Shown: in pieces, positions 16,811 through 25,933 of the stretch
How positions within the stretch are numbered: position 1 is the stretch's first letter
How the letters are laid out: each line of letters begins with the position of its first letter
Source: Caballeronia temeraria
Lineage (GTDB): Bacteria > Pseudomonadota > Gammaproteobacteria > Burkholderiales > Burkholderiaceae
Length of the DNA stretch: 64,000 nucleotides
NCBI RefSeq assembly: GCF_001544795.2
Contig: NZ_FCOI02000023.1
Coordinates: 1-64,000 of the forward strand
Direction of reading: 5' to 3'
Notes under the pieces: generated by a model
Seen by the model: the letters and a program-made list of their open reading frames with translations, nothing else
The model's database searches: none
What the model was told of the DNA's origin: nothing
Position numbers and translations under genes: made by a program

Positions 16811-17404
16811 ATGGATCAGAAGAACAAACGGCGTCTCTTGTTAGCAGGCGGCATGGCGACCGCAGCGCTATGCATCACCGGATGCACGACCACGGGTCCG
16901 TCGTCCGGAGAAACCGCGGCAGGCACAGCGGATCGCGATCGCGCCATCGACGCCGCCGTTGATGCGACGCTGCAACGCCTCTTCGTCTCCGTGAGCGGCT
17001 CGCGCGAGCTCGTGAGCAAGGCGCGAGGCGTGCTCGTCTTTCCTCGCGTGATCGCGGCGGGATTCTGGCTGGGCGCGCAATACGGCGAAGGCGCATTGCG
17101 TGTGGATGGCCGCACCGATGGCTACTACAGCACGGCGGGCGGCTCGTTCGGCTTGCAGATCGGCGCTCAGTCGAAGGCGCTGATCTATGTGTTCCTGACC
17201 GACGACGCCCTCGCGGAATTCCGTCGCCGCGACGGCTGGGCGGTCGGCACCGACGCGACCGTGGCCGTCGTGAAGCTCGGCGCGAACGGTCAGCTCGATA
17301 CGACCACGGCGATGAATCCCGTCGAGGTCTTCGTTCTGACGAACGCCGGTCTCATGGCCGGCGTGTCGCTCGAAGGCACGAAGGTCAGCCGTCTGAGTTC
17401 GTGA
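16811..17404 (+). CDS. YSC84-family (BPSL1445-like) lipoprotein
   Basis: A 197-residue lipoprotein: basic N-terminus, hydrophobic core, lipobox CITGC with Cys at about residue 25. The mature region matches the YSC84/SYLF lipid-binding domain, with SKARGVLVFPRVIAAGFWLG, YSTAGGSFGLQIGAQ and TNAGLMAGVSLEG. Such proteins are abundant envelope lipoproteins in Burkholderia; the domain binds lipids in other organisms. The stop directly abuts the stop of the convergent flavoenzyme gene, leaving no terminator space between them. Confidence 0.85.
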   Translation: MDQKNKRRLLLAGGMATAALCITGCTTTGPSSGETAAGTADRDRAIDAAVDATLQRLFVSVSGSRELVSKARGVLVFPRVIAAGFWLGAQYGEGALRVDGRTDGYYSTAGGSFGLQIGAQSKALIYVFLTDDALAEFRRRDGWAVGTDATVAVVKLGANGQLDTTTAMNPVEVFVLTNAGLMAGVSLEGTKVSRLSS

Positions 17405-19441
17405 TCAGAGATCCTTCACGAGACGAAGCGCATCGTAAATGGCGGCGTGCGTGTTGCGCGCCGCCACCGCATCGCCGATTCTGAAAAGCTGAAACTGGCC
17501 TTCCGGATTCGTCTCCTCGGCCTGCTGCCTGCCGTCGATGAGATCGTCGTAATTCACCGCGCCACGATTCTTCGAAAGCGGCTTGAGCTCGAAGTAAAGC
17601 TCGTCCATCGGAATCGTGCCGTGATTCACGACGATCTGATCGTGCCGCTGTTCCTTCGTGACGCCGCCGTAATCGCTGCCGATTGTGGCGACAAGATCGC
17701 TACCTTCGCGGCGCACCGATTCGAGACGGAACGTCACCGTGAACGTAGTCGCGAGTTTCTGCAACGAGCGCATGTAAGGCACGAGATTCATGCTCATCAC
17801 TTCGGGCGAGAACGAGCGGTCGGGCGTCATCACTTCCACTTTGCCGCCCGCCTCCGCGATGGTTTCCGCGGCCTGAAGCGCGGCGTGATCGCCGGCATCG
17901 TCGAAGATGAGCACGTTGGTGCCGGGTTTCACGTCGCCGGAAATGATGTCCCACGACGAGACGACATGCTCGTTCCCCTCGCTGCACACCTCCGTGTGCG
18001 GCATGCCGCCCGTCGCGACGATCACCACATCGGGACTTTCCGCAAGCACCGTTTCCGTATCCGCCCACGTATTGAACCTGAACCGGACGCCGAGCTTTTC
18101 GCACTGCGCCATGCGCCAGTCGATGATGCCCATCATCTCCTTGCGGCGAACGTTCTGCGCGGTGAGACGAATCTGGCCGCCGGGATCGTTCATCGCTTCG
18201 AGCACGACGACATCATGCCCGCGCTCGCCCGCGACGCGCGCCGCTTCGAGACCGCCCGGCCCCGCGCCGATGATCACGATCTTGCGCTTCGTCGCGGCGG
18301 GCTTGATCGTTTGCGGCATCTCCAGTTCGCGGCCCGTCGCGGCATTGTGGATGCACAGCGCCATGCCGCCCTGATAGATGCGATCGAGACAATAGTTCGC
18401 GCCCACGCACGGACGGATATCGTCTTCCCGGCGCTCGATGATCTTGCGCACGATATGCGGATCGGTCATGTGCGCGCGCGTCATGCCGACCATGTCGAGC
18501 TTGCCCGACTCGATCGCGTAGCGCGCCGTGGCGACGTCCTGTATGCGACCTGCATGAAACGTCGGGAAGTTCGTGGCCTGCCGGATTTCACCCGCGAAGT
18601 CGAGATGCGGCGCGCTCTTCATGCCCATGATCGGGATGGCGTCGGTCAGTCCGGCATCCGTTTCCAGATGGCCGCGAATGACGTTGAGAAAGTCGACGAG
18701 ACCGCTTTTTTTCAGGCGCTTCGATATCTCGAAGCCCTCTTCCTTCGTGATGCCGCCTGCGAGCATTTCATCGGCCGTATAGCGCAAGCCGACGAGAAAG
18801 CGCTCGCCTACGCGTTCGCGAATCGCGCGCAGCACGTCGAACGAAAAGCGCATGCGATTGTCGAGCGAACCGCCATACGGACCTTCGAGCGTATTCGTGA
18901 GCGGCGACCAGAACTGGTCCATCAAATGGCCATACGATTCGATTTCGAGCCCGTCGAGGCCGGCGGCTTTCATGCGCTCGGCCGCATCCGCGAAATCGCG
19001 CACGATGCGCTCGATGTCCCAGTCCTCCAGCTTCTTCGGGAAAGCCCTGTGCGCCGGCTCGCGGCTATGCGACGGCGACACGGCGGGCAACCAGTCGCCC
19101 TTGTCCCAGCGCGTGCGCCGGCCGAGATGGGTCAACTGGATCATCACCTTCGCGCCGTGCTCGTGACATTCGTCGACGAGATCTTTCAGCCACGGCACGA
19201 CTTCGTCCTTGTACGCGAGGATGTTGTTGAAGACCGGCGGGCTGTCCTTCGAGACCGCTGCGGAACCCGCTGTCATCGTCAATGCGATGCCCGCTTTCGC
19301 CCTTTCGACGTGATACGCGCGATAGCGCTCCTTCGGCATCCCGTCCTCGGCGTAGGCCGGTTCATGCGAGGTCGTCATGATCCGGTTGCGAAAGGTGAGA
19401 TGTTTCAGCGTGTAAGGCTGGAGCAGCGGATCCGTGGACAT
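17405..19441 (-). CDS. NADH:flavin oxidoreductase, dimethylglycine/N-methylproline demethylase type (DgcA-like)
   Basis: A 678-residue protein of the old-yellow-enzyme/trimethylamine-dehydrogenase class. The FMN barrel (1-360) has HLGRR near 105 and GHLMDQFWSP near 171. The iron-sulphur segment has Cys 345, 351 and 363, and an NAD(P)/FAD-binding domain with GAGPGGLEAARV begins near 396. The closest named group, as I judge it, is DgcA of dimethylglycine breakdown and related stachydrine/N-methylproline demethylases, which remove N-methyl groups oxidatively. Position 348, a Cys ligand in trimethylamine dehydrogenase, is Ala here. Divergent from the TetR gene at 19528, its likely repressor. A paralogue is at 55821-57848. 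Confidence 0.85.
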   Translation of the reverse strand: MSTDPLLQPYTLKHLTFRNRIMTTSHEPAYAEDGMPKERYRAYHVERAKAGIALTMTAGSAAVSKDSPPVFNNILAYKDEVVPWLKDLVDECHEHGAKVMIQLTHLGRRTRWDKGDWLPAVSPSHSREPAHRAFPKKLEDWDIERIVRDFADAAERMKAAGLDGLEIESYGHLMDQFWSPLTNTLEGPYGGSLDNRMRFSFDVLRAIRERVGERFLVGLRYTADEMLAGGITKEEGFEISKRLKKSGLVDFLNVIRGHLETDAGLTDAIPIMGMKSAPHLDFAGEIRQATNFPTFHAGRIQDVATARYAIESGKLDMVGMTRAHMTDPHIVRKIIERREDDIRPCVGANYCLDRIYQGGMALCIHNAATGRELEMPQTIKPAATKRKIVIIGAGPGGLEAARVAGERGHDVVVLEAMNDPGGQIRLTAQNVRRKEMMGIIDWRMAQCEKLGVRFRFNTWADTETVLAESPDVVIVATGGMPHTEVCSEGNEHVVSSWDIISGDVKPGTNVLIFDDAGDHAALQAAETIAEAGGKVEVMTPDRSFSPEVMSMNLVPYMRSLQKLATTFTVTFRLESVRREGSDLVATIGSDYGGVTKEQRHDQIVVNHGTIPMDELYFELKPLSKNRGAVNYDDLIDGRQQAEETNPEGQFQLFRIGDAVAARNTHAAIYDALRLVKDL

Positions 19442-19500
19442 GAGTGCCTCATCGAAGCAAGTGGGGATGAACGCCTGTTGTGAATCAAGAGTAGAACCTC

Positions 19501-19537
19501 TGTACACATGTGTCAAGTAGGAGGACAATGGTGTACA
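19501..19537. promoter_or_regulatory. candidate TetR operator region
   Basis: The 86-base space between the divergent flavoenzyme and TetR genes contains the perfect palindrome ACACATGTGT (19504-19513) within TGTACACATGTGTCA. A second TGTACA occurs 31 bases downstream at 19532, overlapping the TetR start. Such placement fits autoregulation and control of the flavoenzyme by the TetR protein. Confidence 0.45.
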
Positions 19538-20190
19538 TCGGCATCACGGATAGGGAAAACGACGAAATGGACGAGACGCTCGACGTAGTACGCGGCTCCG
19601 CCGACATGTGGATCGACGTGGCCTATGAAGGCCTTCTCGAAGGCGGCGTGGATGCGGTCCGCATCCTTCCGCTCGCGAAGAAGCTGAATCTTTCGCGCAC
19701 GAGCTTCTACTGGTTCTTCAAGGATCGCGAGGAGCTGCTTTCCGCCCTGCTCGGCCGATGGAAAGAAAAGAACACGGGCAACTGGATCGAGCGTACGGAA
19801 GCCTATGCGGACAGCGTGTGCGAAGCGATGCTGAACGTCTTCGACTGCTGGTTCGACGACACGATCTTCGACTCCCGTTTCGAAGCCGCCATGCGCAGTT
19901 GGGCGCAGCAGTCGCCGGAAATCGCGGAGCAGATGGCGCGGGACGATGCGCTGCGCATCGCGGCATTGACGGCCTTGTTTGCGCGCTTCGGCTATGAACC
20001 GCGCGTCGCCGATGTCCGCGCGCGCGTGGCGTATTACACGCAGGCCGGCTATGTGTCGACGAAGCCTGAAGAAGACCTGGCGGTGCGCATGTCGCGCATT
20101 CCCGAATACGTCGAAGTTTTTACGGGCGTGCGGCCGAAGAAGCATGAGTTGCAGCGCTTCTACTCGCGGCGCAACTTCGAGTTTGAGTGA
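19528..20190 (+). CDS. TetR-family transcriptional regulator
   Basis: A 220-residue regulator with an N-terminal HTH (GVDAVRILPLAKKLNLSRTSFYWFF, in two pieces around the turn) at about residues 38-65 and an all-helical ligand domain. The ATG at 19528 is preceded by AGGAGG four bases upstream, the strongest site; an internal ATG 39 bases later would give a more usual N-terminus. Divergent from the demethylase-like gene, which it probably represses until an N-methylated substrate or product binds. Confidence 0.82.
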   Translation: MVYIGITDRENDEMDETLDVVRGSADMWIDVAYEGLLEGGVDAVRILPLAKKLNLSRTSFYWFFKDREELLSALLGRWKEKNTGNWIERTEAYADSVCEAMLNVFDCWFDDTIFDSRFEAAMRSWAQQSPEIAEQMARDDALRIAALTALFARFGYEPRVADVRARVAYYTQAGYVSTKPEEDLAVRMSRIPEYVEVFTGVRPKKHELQRFYSRRNFEFE

Positions 20191-20275
20191 GCGCGCAGCA
20201 CGTGGCAAGCCGGGCACGGAATGTCGCCCTGATCCGTTCCTTCGCGCGCGCTCGTCGGCGCAAAGCTGACCGGCG

Positions 20276-21151
20276 CTATTGAGGCTTCGTTAGCAGCAAC
20301 TCGCGCATGGCATTGAGCGCAGCCGAGAAGTGCCCCTTGCGCCACACGAGCAACGTGTCGATTTGCCCGAGCTCGCCCATCGGATGCATGTCCACTTCAT
20401 CGCCCAGGCCCGCGAGTTCGAGCACCGAACGCGGCGCCACCGCGACGCCCGCTCCCGCCGCCACGCACGCGACGATCGCGTGATACGAACCCAGCTCCAG
20501 CACGCGCGCCGGCCGGATGCCCTGCTGCTCGTACCAGCGCATCGCATATGAGCGATACGCGCAGCCGCGCTCGAACGCGACGAGCGTGAGGCCCGCTGCC
20601 TCGCGTGCCAGCGTTTCCGGTTGATGGCCGCGCGGCGTCACGAGCGTCAGTTCCTCCTCGAACACAGCCACCGATTCGAATTGCTCGGCGGGAAGCGCGT
20701 CGGGTTCGTATGGCCGCGCCATGATCGCCGCATCGACCTCGAACGAACGCACGCTTTCGATCAATGCGCGCGTCACGCCCGTGGTCAGTTCGAGCGTCAC
20801 CTGCGGCCATTGCCGGTGATACGCCGCCAGCACGCGCGGCAGACGGCTTGCGGCGGTGCTTTCCATCGTCCCGAGCCGCAGACGGCCTTGCGGACGATTC
20901 TCGCTGACGGCGTGACGCGCTTCCTCCGCGAGCGCGAGCAGACGTTCCGCATACGGCAGCAACGTCTCACCGGCTGGCGTAAGGACGAGACGCCGGCCAT
21001 CGCGGATAAAGAGGTCCGTGCCGAGCGTTTCCTCCAGCTGGCGGATGCGCGTCGTCACATTCGACTGCACGCGGTTGAGCTTCGCCGCCGCGCGCGTCAC
21101 GCCGTTTTCGCGCACGACAGCGCGAAATATCGTCAATGCAGACAAATCCAT
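20276..21151 (-). CDS. LysR-family transcriptional regulator
   Basis: A 291-residue LysR protein with the HTH at about residues 3-60 (LSALTIFRAVVRENGVTRAA, then RVQSNVTTRIRQLE) and a C-terminal effector domain (GSYHAIVACVAAGAGVAVAP). Divergent from the YbfB-like MFS operon beginning at 21254; the classic arrangement for a regulator that controls its neighbour. A short palindrome with the T-N11-A form lies directly upstream of its start. Confidence 0.87.
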   Translation of the reverse strand: MDLSALTIFRAVVRENGVTRAAAKLNRVQSNVTTRIRQLEETLGTDLFIRDGRRLVLTPAGETLLPYAERLLALAEEARHAVSENRPQGRLRLGTMESTAASRLPRVLAAYHRQWPQVTLELTTGVTRALIESVRSFEVDAAIMARPYEPDALPAEQFESVAVFEEELTLVTPRGHQPETLAREAAGLTLVAFERGCAYRSYAMRWYEQQGIRPARVLELGSYHAIVACVAAGAGVAVAPRSVLELAGLGDEVDMHPMGELGQIDTLLVWRKGHFSAALNAMRELLLTKPQ

Positions 21152-21166
21152 GATCTTTTCCGAAGA
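21152..21166. promoter_or_regulatory. candidate LysR box
   Basis: ATCTT-TTCCG-AAGAT is an inverted repeat with 5-bp arms that contains the T-N11-A core. It abuts the LysR start codon and lies in the 102-base divergent promoter region shared with the MFS operon. Confidence 0.45.
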
Positions 21167-21253
21167 TTGATCGCATCTCGATTATTCATTTTTCAAGATG
21201 GATCGGTCAAGCTAGGATGCGTCTATCGCCGCTTCGCTCTCTGTCATCGACTC

Positions 21254-22459
21254 ATGGCTTCGCCCGCTCAAGCTTCGTCGCTGCCGGCTAATCACGCACG
21301 AAACGCCGCGCTCGCGTGCGCCGTCGTGCTGGCGGTGGCGCTCGGCGTCGGCCGGTTCGCGTTCACGCCGCTCTTGCCGCTGATGCTCAAAAGCGGCGCG
21401 CTCGATATCCGCCACGGCGGCTGGCTCGCATCGGCCAATTACGCCGGGTATCTGATCGGCGCGCTGTCGTGCGCGGCGATTCGTATCGATCACGCGCGCA
21501 TGGTGCGCCTCGCGCTCGCGTGGACCATCGTGCTGACGCTCGCGATGGGCCTCGTCCATCTCTTCTGGCTGTGGGCCGCGATACGGTTCGCGGCGGGCGT
21601 CGTCAGCGCGTGGGCCTTCGTGTTCGCGTCGCAATGGGGCTTGCGACGGCTCGCCGAACTCGACGCGCACGGTCTCGCCGGCGTGATCTACGCGGGGCCG
21701 GGCGTGGGCATCGTCGCGACCGGCTTGCTCGGCGCGGGCGCTGCGGCGCTCGGCGTGAGCGCGCCGTCGGTATGGATCGGATTCGCGGTCTGCTCGGGCG
21801 TCGCGGGCGTGATCGTGTGGAATGCGTTCGTTCATCGCGCTGCGGCGATGCGTGATCGTGCGGCTGTCGGCAATCGCGTGTCGAGCGCATCGGCGCGCAT
21901 CGATTCGATCGGGCTCGTCGGCCTCTATAGTCTCGCGGGCTTCGGCTACATCATCACCGCGACGTTTCTGCCCGTCATCGCGCGACAGGCCTTGCCCGGC
22001 TCGCCGTGGCCCGATCTGTTCTGGCCGGTGTTCGGGCTGGCGTTGATCGCCGGCGCGCTGATCGCCGCGCGGCTGCCGCTGTCGTGGGACAACCGGCTGC
22101 TCTCGGCGGCGTGCTATGTCATTCAGGCGCTGGGCATCCTGCTCGGCATCGTGTTTCCGAGCGTGCTCGGCTTCGGTATCGGCAGTCTGCTGCTGGGCTT
22201 GCCGTTCACCGCCATCACGCTGTTTGCGATGCGCGAAGCGCGCCGCCTGCGTGGCGAGGCCGCAGCCGGTCTGATGGGTTACGCGACGGCATCATACGGA
22301 CTCGGCCAGATCGCGGGACCGCTCGTCGCCGCGCCGATCGCCGCGCACACGGGATCGTTTTCCATCGCGTTATGGATCGCGGTGGCCGCGTTGGGATTCG
22401 GCGCGGCGGGACTGACGTGGCTCGGCTTGCGCGCCAAGCAGGCAACAGGATCGTCCTAG
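21254..22459 (+). CDS. YbfB/YjiJ-family MFS transporter
   Basis: A 401-residue integral membrane protein with about twelve helices. The N-terminus has the subfamily pattern GVGRFAFTPLLPLM, followed by GWLASANYAGYLIGAL, both characteristic of YbfB/YjiJ permeases, whose substrates are largely unknown. Followed after 55 bases by a GNAT gene and then by a hydroxyacid reductase gene, suggesting that the three handle one small molecule. Opposed by the LysR gene at 20276. Confidence 0.82.
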   Translation: MASPAQASSLPANHARNAALACAVVLAVALGVGRFAFTPLLPLMLKSGALDIRHGGWLASANYAGYLIGALSCAAIRIDHARMVRLALAWTIVLTLAMGLVHLFWLWAAIRFAAGVVSAWAFVFASQWGLRRLAELDAHGLAGVIYAGPGVGIVATGLLGAGAAALGVSAPSVWIGFAVCSGVAGVIVWNAFVHRAAAMRDRAAVGNRVSSASARIDSIGLVGLYSLAGFGYIITATFLPVIARQALPGSPWPDLFWPVFGLALIAGALIAARLPLSWDNRLLSAACYVIQALGILLGIVFPSVLGFGIGSLLLGLPFTAITLFAMREARRLRGEAAAGLMGYATASYGLGQIAGPLVAAPIAAHTGSFSIALWIAVAALGFGAAGLTWLGLRAKQATGSS

Positions 22460-22485
22460 CCGCGCGGCGGAGCGCGTGTCACAGT
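22449..22485 (+). repeat. upstream element shared with the second GNAT gene (copy 1)
   Basis: GATCGTCCTAGCC at 22449-22461, then 14 bases, then GTGTCACAGT at 22476-22485. The same two words with the same spacing occur at 53247-53283 before the paralogous acetyltransferase gene. Here the first word includes the stop codon of the MFS gene. It could be a duplicated promoter or operator. Confidence 0.6.
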
Positions 22486-22514
22486 GGCAGGCATCGTCTA
22501 ACGTGGAGCATGCC

Positions 22515-23387
22515 GTGTCCGCCGCCGAAACATCCGCTCTTCTCTATCGTTCTTTCACCGCCGACGACATCGCCGCGGCGCATGCGCTGTCCGTCGATGT
22601 CAAATGGCCGCATCGCGCCGATGACTGGCGCTTCGTGCTCGATGCCGGCACGGGTTTCATCGCGCAGGAAGGCGAGCGCGTCGTCGGCACCGCGCTGTGC
22701 TGGAAGTATGGCGATAACGGCGGCTCGCTTGGCATGGTGATCGTCGCGCCGGATTGCCAGGGCAAGGGCATCGGCCGCAAGCTGATGGAACTGCTGCTCG
22801 ATGCGCTCGGCGATCGCATCACCGTGCTGCACGCGACGCCCGCCGGCGAACCGCTTTATGCCAAGCTCGGCTTCGCACGCATCGGCGCGATTCATCAGCA
22901 TCAATCGGCCGACTTCATCGTGCCTCGCATCGAGCTCATGCAAGGCGAACAACTGCGCGCCATCGAACCGCGCGATACGGAAGCGCTCGTCGCGTTCGCA
23001 TCGCGGGCGAGCGGGCTCGACAGAAGCGCGCTCTTGCCTGCGCTGTTGAACGTCGCGAAAGGCATCGTGCTGGAACGCGATGGCGAACTCCTCGGCTTCT
23101 CGCTCATCCGCGAATTCGGCCGCGGCCATGCGATCGGTCCGGTGGTCTCCGTCACCGCGGATCGGCAGCACGCGCGCCGCGCGCAGGCGCTGATCGCGCA
23201 TTGGCTCGCGCATAACGAAGGCAAGTTCACGCGCATCGATACGCCCGATGAAAGCGGCCTGTCGGCGTGGCTCGATGGCATCGGACTGAAGCGTGCGGAT
23301 ACCGTCATCAAGATGGCGCGCAACGGCATGCCGCCGCACGATGCATCCGTCGCGCAATTCGCGATCATCAATCAGGCGCTCGGTTAA
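22515..23387 (+). CDS. GNAT-family acetyltransferase with second C-terminal acetyltransferase-like domain (copy 1)
   Basis: A 290-residue protein. The N-terminal GNAT domain has GMVIVAPDCQGKGIGRKLME with the acetyl-CoA pyrophosphate loop; the C-terminal half (RASGLDRSALLPALL, FSLIREFGRGHAIGP) resembles Acetyltransf_18-type domains such as that of YitH. Starts with GTG at 22515, chosen because GGAG precedes it by six bases; the frame is open further upstream without a better site. The paralogue at 53317-54189 has exactly the same length and start-codon type. The reductase gene begins four bases after the stop, so both are in one operon. Substrate unknown; an amino acid or amine is plausible. 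Confidence 0.82.
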   Translation: MSAAETSALLYRSFTADDIAAAHALSVDVKWPHRADDWRFVLDAGTGFIAQEGERVVGTALCWKYGDNGGSLGMVIVAPDCQGKGIGRKLMELLLDALGDRITVLHATPAGEPLYAKLGFARIGAIHQHQSADFIVPRIELMQGEQLRAIEPRDTEALVAFASRASGLDRSALLPALLNVAKGIVLERDGELLGFSLIREFGRGHAIGPVVSVTADRQHARRAQALIAHWLAHNEGKFTRIDTPDESGLSAWLDGIGLKRADTVIKMARNGMPPHDASVAQFAIINQALG

Positions 23388-23391
23388 GACG

Positions 23392-24318
23392 ATGACGATC
23401 CTCTATAAAGCCGATCCCGATCGCGGCAAGCAATGGGCCGAGCACTTCGCGCAAAAAGCACCCGACGTGCCGTTCCGCTTATGGCCCGATATCGGCGATG
23501 CGAACGCCGTGCGCTACCTCGCCGCATGGCAGCCGCCCGCCGATGTCATGCGCACGTTCCCCAATCTCGACGTGATCTTCTCGGTCGGCGCGGGCATCGA
23601 TCAGTTCGATCTGTCCGGCGTGCCGCCGCACGTCGCGGTCGTGCGCATGACCGAGCCGGGCATCGTGCAAGGCATGGTCGAATATGTGACGCAGGCCGTG
23701 CTCACGATTCATCGCGATCTCTTCGATTACGCCGCGCAGCAACGCGAGCGCGTGTGGCGCGAACTGCCCGTGCGCGCGGCGTCGACGCGGCGTGTGGGCG
23801 TGCTCGGTCTCGGCATGCTCGGCACCGCCGTGCTGAAGACGCTGCGTTCGTTCGGCTTCGATTGCGCGGGCTGGAGCCGTTCGCCGCATGACATCGAGGG
23901 CGTCGCGTGTCATGCGGGCGCCGAATCGCTCGACGCGTTTCTCGCGCGCACCGATATCCTCGTGTGCCTGCTGCCGCTCACGGATGCCACGCGCGGTCTT
24001 ATCGGCAAGAAGGTGTTCGAGACGCTGCCGAAAGGCGCGTCGTTCATCAATGTCGGACGCGGCCCGCATGTGATCCAGCAGGATCTGCTCGATGCGCTCG
24101 ACAGCGGCCATCTGCACGCCGCGATTCTCGACGTCACCGATCCCGAGCCGCTGCCGCATGAGCATCCGTTCTGGACGCATCCGCGCGTGCGTCTGACGCC
24201 GCATATCGCGAGCGCGACGCGGCCCGAAACGGCCGTCGATGTCGTGCTGGAAAACCTGCGCCGTCATCGCGCGGGCGAGCGCATGATCGGCGAAATCGAC
24301 CGCACGCGCGGCTATTGA
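23392..24318 (+). CDS. D-2-hydroxyacid dehydrogenase (GhrA-like glyoxylate/hydroxypyruvate reductase)
   Basis: A 308-residue NAD(P)-dependent reductase. It has the dinucleotide motif GLGMLGTAVLKTL near 145, the catalytic Arg in NVGRGPHV, Glu in DVTDPEPLP and His in LTPHIAS, giving the Arg-Glu-His set of the family. Length and the opening residues (MTILYKADPDRGKQWA) fit GhrA. It reduces glyoxylate or hydroxypyruvate to the hydroxyacid. Tail of the MFS-GNAT-reductase operon; a hairpin follows. Confidence 0.88.
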   Translation: MTILYKADPDRGKQWAEHFAQKAPDVPFRLWPDIGDANAVRYLAAWQPPADVMRTFPNLDVIFSVGAGIDQFDLSGVPPHVAVVRMTEPGIVQGMVEYVTQAVLTIHRDLFDYAAQQRERVWRELPVRAASTRRVGVLGLGMLGTAVLKTLRSFGFDCAGWSRSPHDIEGVACHAGAESLDAFLARTDILVCLLPLTDATRGLIGKKVFETLPKGASFINVGRGPHVIQQDLLDALDSGHLHAAILDVTDPEPLPHEHPFWTHPRVRLTPHIASATRPETAVDVVLENLRRHRAGERMIGEIDRTRGY

Positions 24319-24334
24319 ATCGCCGGAAAGCGCG

Positions 24335-24353
24335 CGCAGCAGAAAATGCTGCG
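24335..24353. terminator. hairpin after the reductase gene
   Basis: CGCAGCA-GAAAA-TGCTGCG is a perfect 7-bp stem with a 5-base loop, 17 bases after the stop codon. No T tract follows immediately, though T-rich runs occur 25-45 bases later, so it may be a weak or Rho-assisted terminator. Confidence 0.4.
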
Positions 24354-24480
24354 AGCGCCCCGCAAAACGCCGCGGATTCGCTTTTTGGCGATTTTTTTGG
24401 CGATGCGCGCGATACGGCTCTGCCGATAGTATGAAACGGTCCAGAGCCATTCCGACCCCTTCGCGAGAGAGAGCCGCATC

Positions 24481-25890
24481 ATGTCGATCAAGTCGCTTGT
24501 CGAATCCGACCGTAAGCATCTGATTCATCCCGTCGTCAGTTATCGCGCGCATGAGGCGCGCGGCGTCACCGTGCTCGATTCCGCCGATGGCGTGTTCCTG
24601 CGCGATATCGAAGGCCGCGAACTGCTCGATGCATTCTCCGGCCTGTGGTGCGTGAACACGGGTTATGGACACGCGAGCGTCGTCGAAGCCGCGGCGAAGC
24701 AGATGGCGAAACTGCCTTACGCCACGGGTTATTTCCATTTCGGCTCGGAGCCGGCGATCGAACTGGCCGCGAAGCTCGTCGAGCTCGCGCCCGCGTCGCT
24801 GCAACACGTGTACTTCACGCTGGGCGGCTCGGATGCCGTCGATTCCGCGTTGCGCTTCATCACGCACTACTACAACGCGACGGGCCGTCCGTCGAAGAAG
24901 CATTTCATTGCGCTGCAACGCGGTTATCACGGCTCGTCGTCGATCGGCGCGGGACTGACCGCATTGCCCGCGTTTCATCGCAACTTCGACTTGCCGCTGC
25001 CGACGCAGCATCACATTCCGTCGCCGTATGCGTATCGCAACGCTTACGCCGACGACGCCGCGCTCATCGCGGCTTCGGTGAACGCGCTCGAAGCGAAGGT
25101 CGCGGAACTGGGCGCGGATAATGTCGCCGCATTCTTCTGCGAGCCGATTCAAGGCTCGGGCGGCGTGATCGTGCCGCCGTTCGGCTGGCTGAAAGCAATG
25201 CGTGAAGCGTGCCGCAAGCTCGATATCCTCTTCGTCGCGGATGAAGTCATTACCGGCTTCGGCCGCACCGGCCCGCTCTTCGCGTGCGAAGGCGAAGGCG
25301 TCGAGCCGGATCTGATGACGGTCGCGAAGGGACTCACCGCGGGCTATGCGCCGATGGGCGCGGTCCTCATGTCCGATGCCGTCTATCAAGGCATCGCCGA
25401 TGGCGGCGATGCGTCCGCGGCCATCGGTCATGGCCACACGTATTCGGCACATCCGGTGAGCGCGGCGATCGGCCTCGAAGTGATGCGGCTCTATCACGAA
25501 GGCGGCCTGCTCGCGAACGGCCAGGCGCAAGCGCCGCGCTTCGCACAAGGGCTCGATGCATTGCTCGATCATCCGCTCGTCGGCGATTCGCGTCATCGCG
25601 GTTTGCTGGGCGCGCTCGAACTCGTCGCCGATAAGGACAGCAAGCGCGGCTTCGATGCGTCGCTCAAGCTGCCGGACCGCATCGCGGCAGCGGCATATGA
25701 CAACGGCCTCGTATTCCGCGCATTCGGCGACAACATTCTCGGCTTCGCACCGGCGCTCTGTTATACGGAAGCCAACTTCGACATGCTGTTCGAGCGCCTC
25801 ACGAAAACGCTCGACGACGTACTCGCGCAAAGCGATGTGCGCGACGCATTGAAGGGCGGACCCGACTTCAATTCACGCGCGGCTGCGTGA
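24481..25890 (+). CDS. class III omega-aminotransferase (putrescine/beta-alanine:pyruvate type)
   Basis: A 469-residue PLP enzyme of the class III group. Visible features: SGLWCVNTGYGH near 58, FTLGGSDAVDSALR near 115, YHGSSSIGAG, the Asp of ADEVITGFGRTG that pairs with the PLP nitrogen, and the Schiff-base Lys in TVAKGLTAGYAPMGAV. It moves an amino group from a terminal amine (putrescine, GABA, beta-alanine or similar) to pyruvate or another acceptor. The Lrp-type regulator follows 43 bases later, and a semialdehyde dehydrogenase that would use the aldehyde product is at 27609. Confidence 0.88.
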   Translation: MSIKSLVESDRKHLIHPVVSYRAHEARGVTVLDSADGVFLRDIEGRELLDAFSGLWCVNTGYGHASVVEAAAKQMAKLPYATGYFHFGSEPAIELAAKLVELAPASLQHVYFTLGGSDAVDSALRFITHYYNATGRPSKKHFIALQRGYHGSSSIGAGLTALPAFHRNFDLPLPTQHHIPSPYAYRNAYADDAALIAASVNALEAKVAELGADNVAAFFCEPIQGSGGVIVPPFGWLKAMREACRKLDILFVADEVITGFGRTGPLFACEGEGVEPDLMTVAKGLTAGYAPMGAVLMSDAVYQGIADGGDASAAIGHGHTYSAHPVSAAIGLEVMRLYHEGGLLANGQAQAPRFAQGLDALLDHPLVGDSRHRGLLGALELVADKDSKRGFDASLKLPDRIAAAAYDNGLVFRAFGDNILGFAPALCYTEANFDMLFERLTKTLDDVLAQSDVRDALKGGPDFNSRAAA

Positions 25891-25933
25891 TAACATCGAC
25901 CGACCGCCGACATGCGAGACCCGACCCGCCGCG

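Noticed and set aside
17447..19483. Long + strand open frame of about 680 codons opposite the first demethylase
   Set aside because: Its product is Arg/His-rich with no domain, and it exactly shadows a gene with clear motifs; GC-rich codon bias produces such frames.
23479..25830. Long - strand frame of about 780 codons opposite the reductase and aminotransferase genes
   Set aside because: Arg-rich shadow running through two well-supported genes and the gap between them; no ribosome site or recognisable fold.
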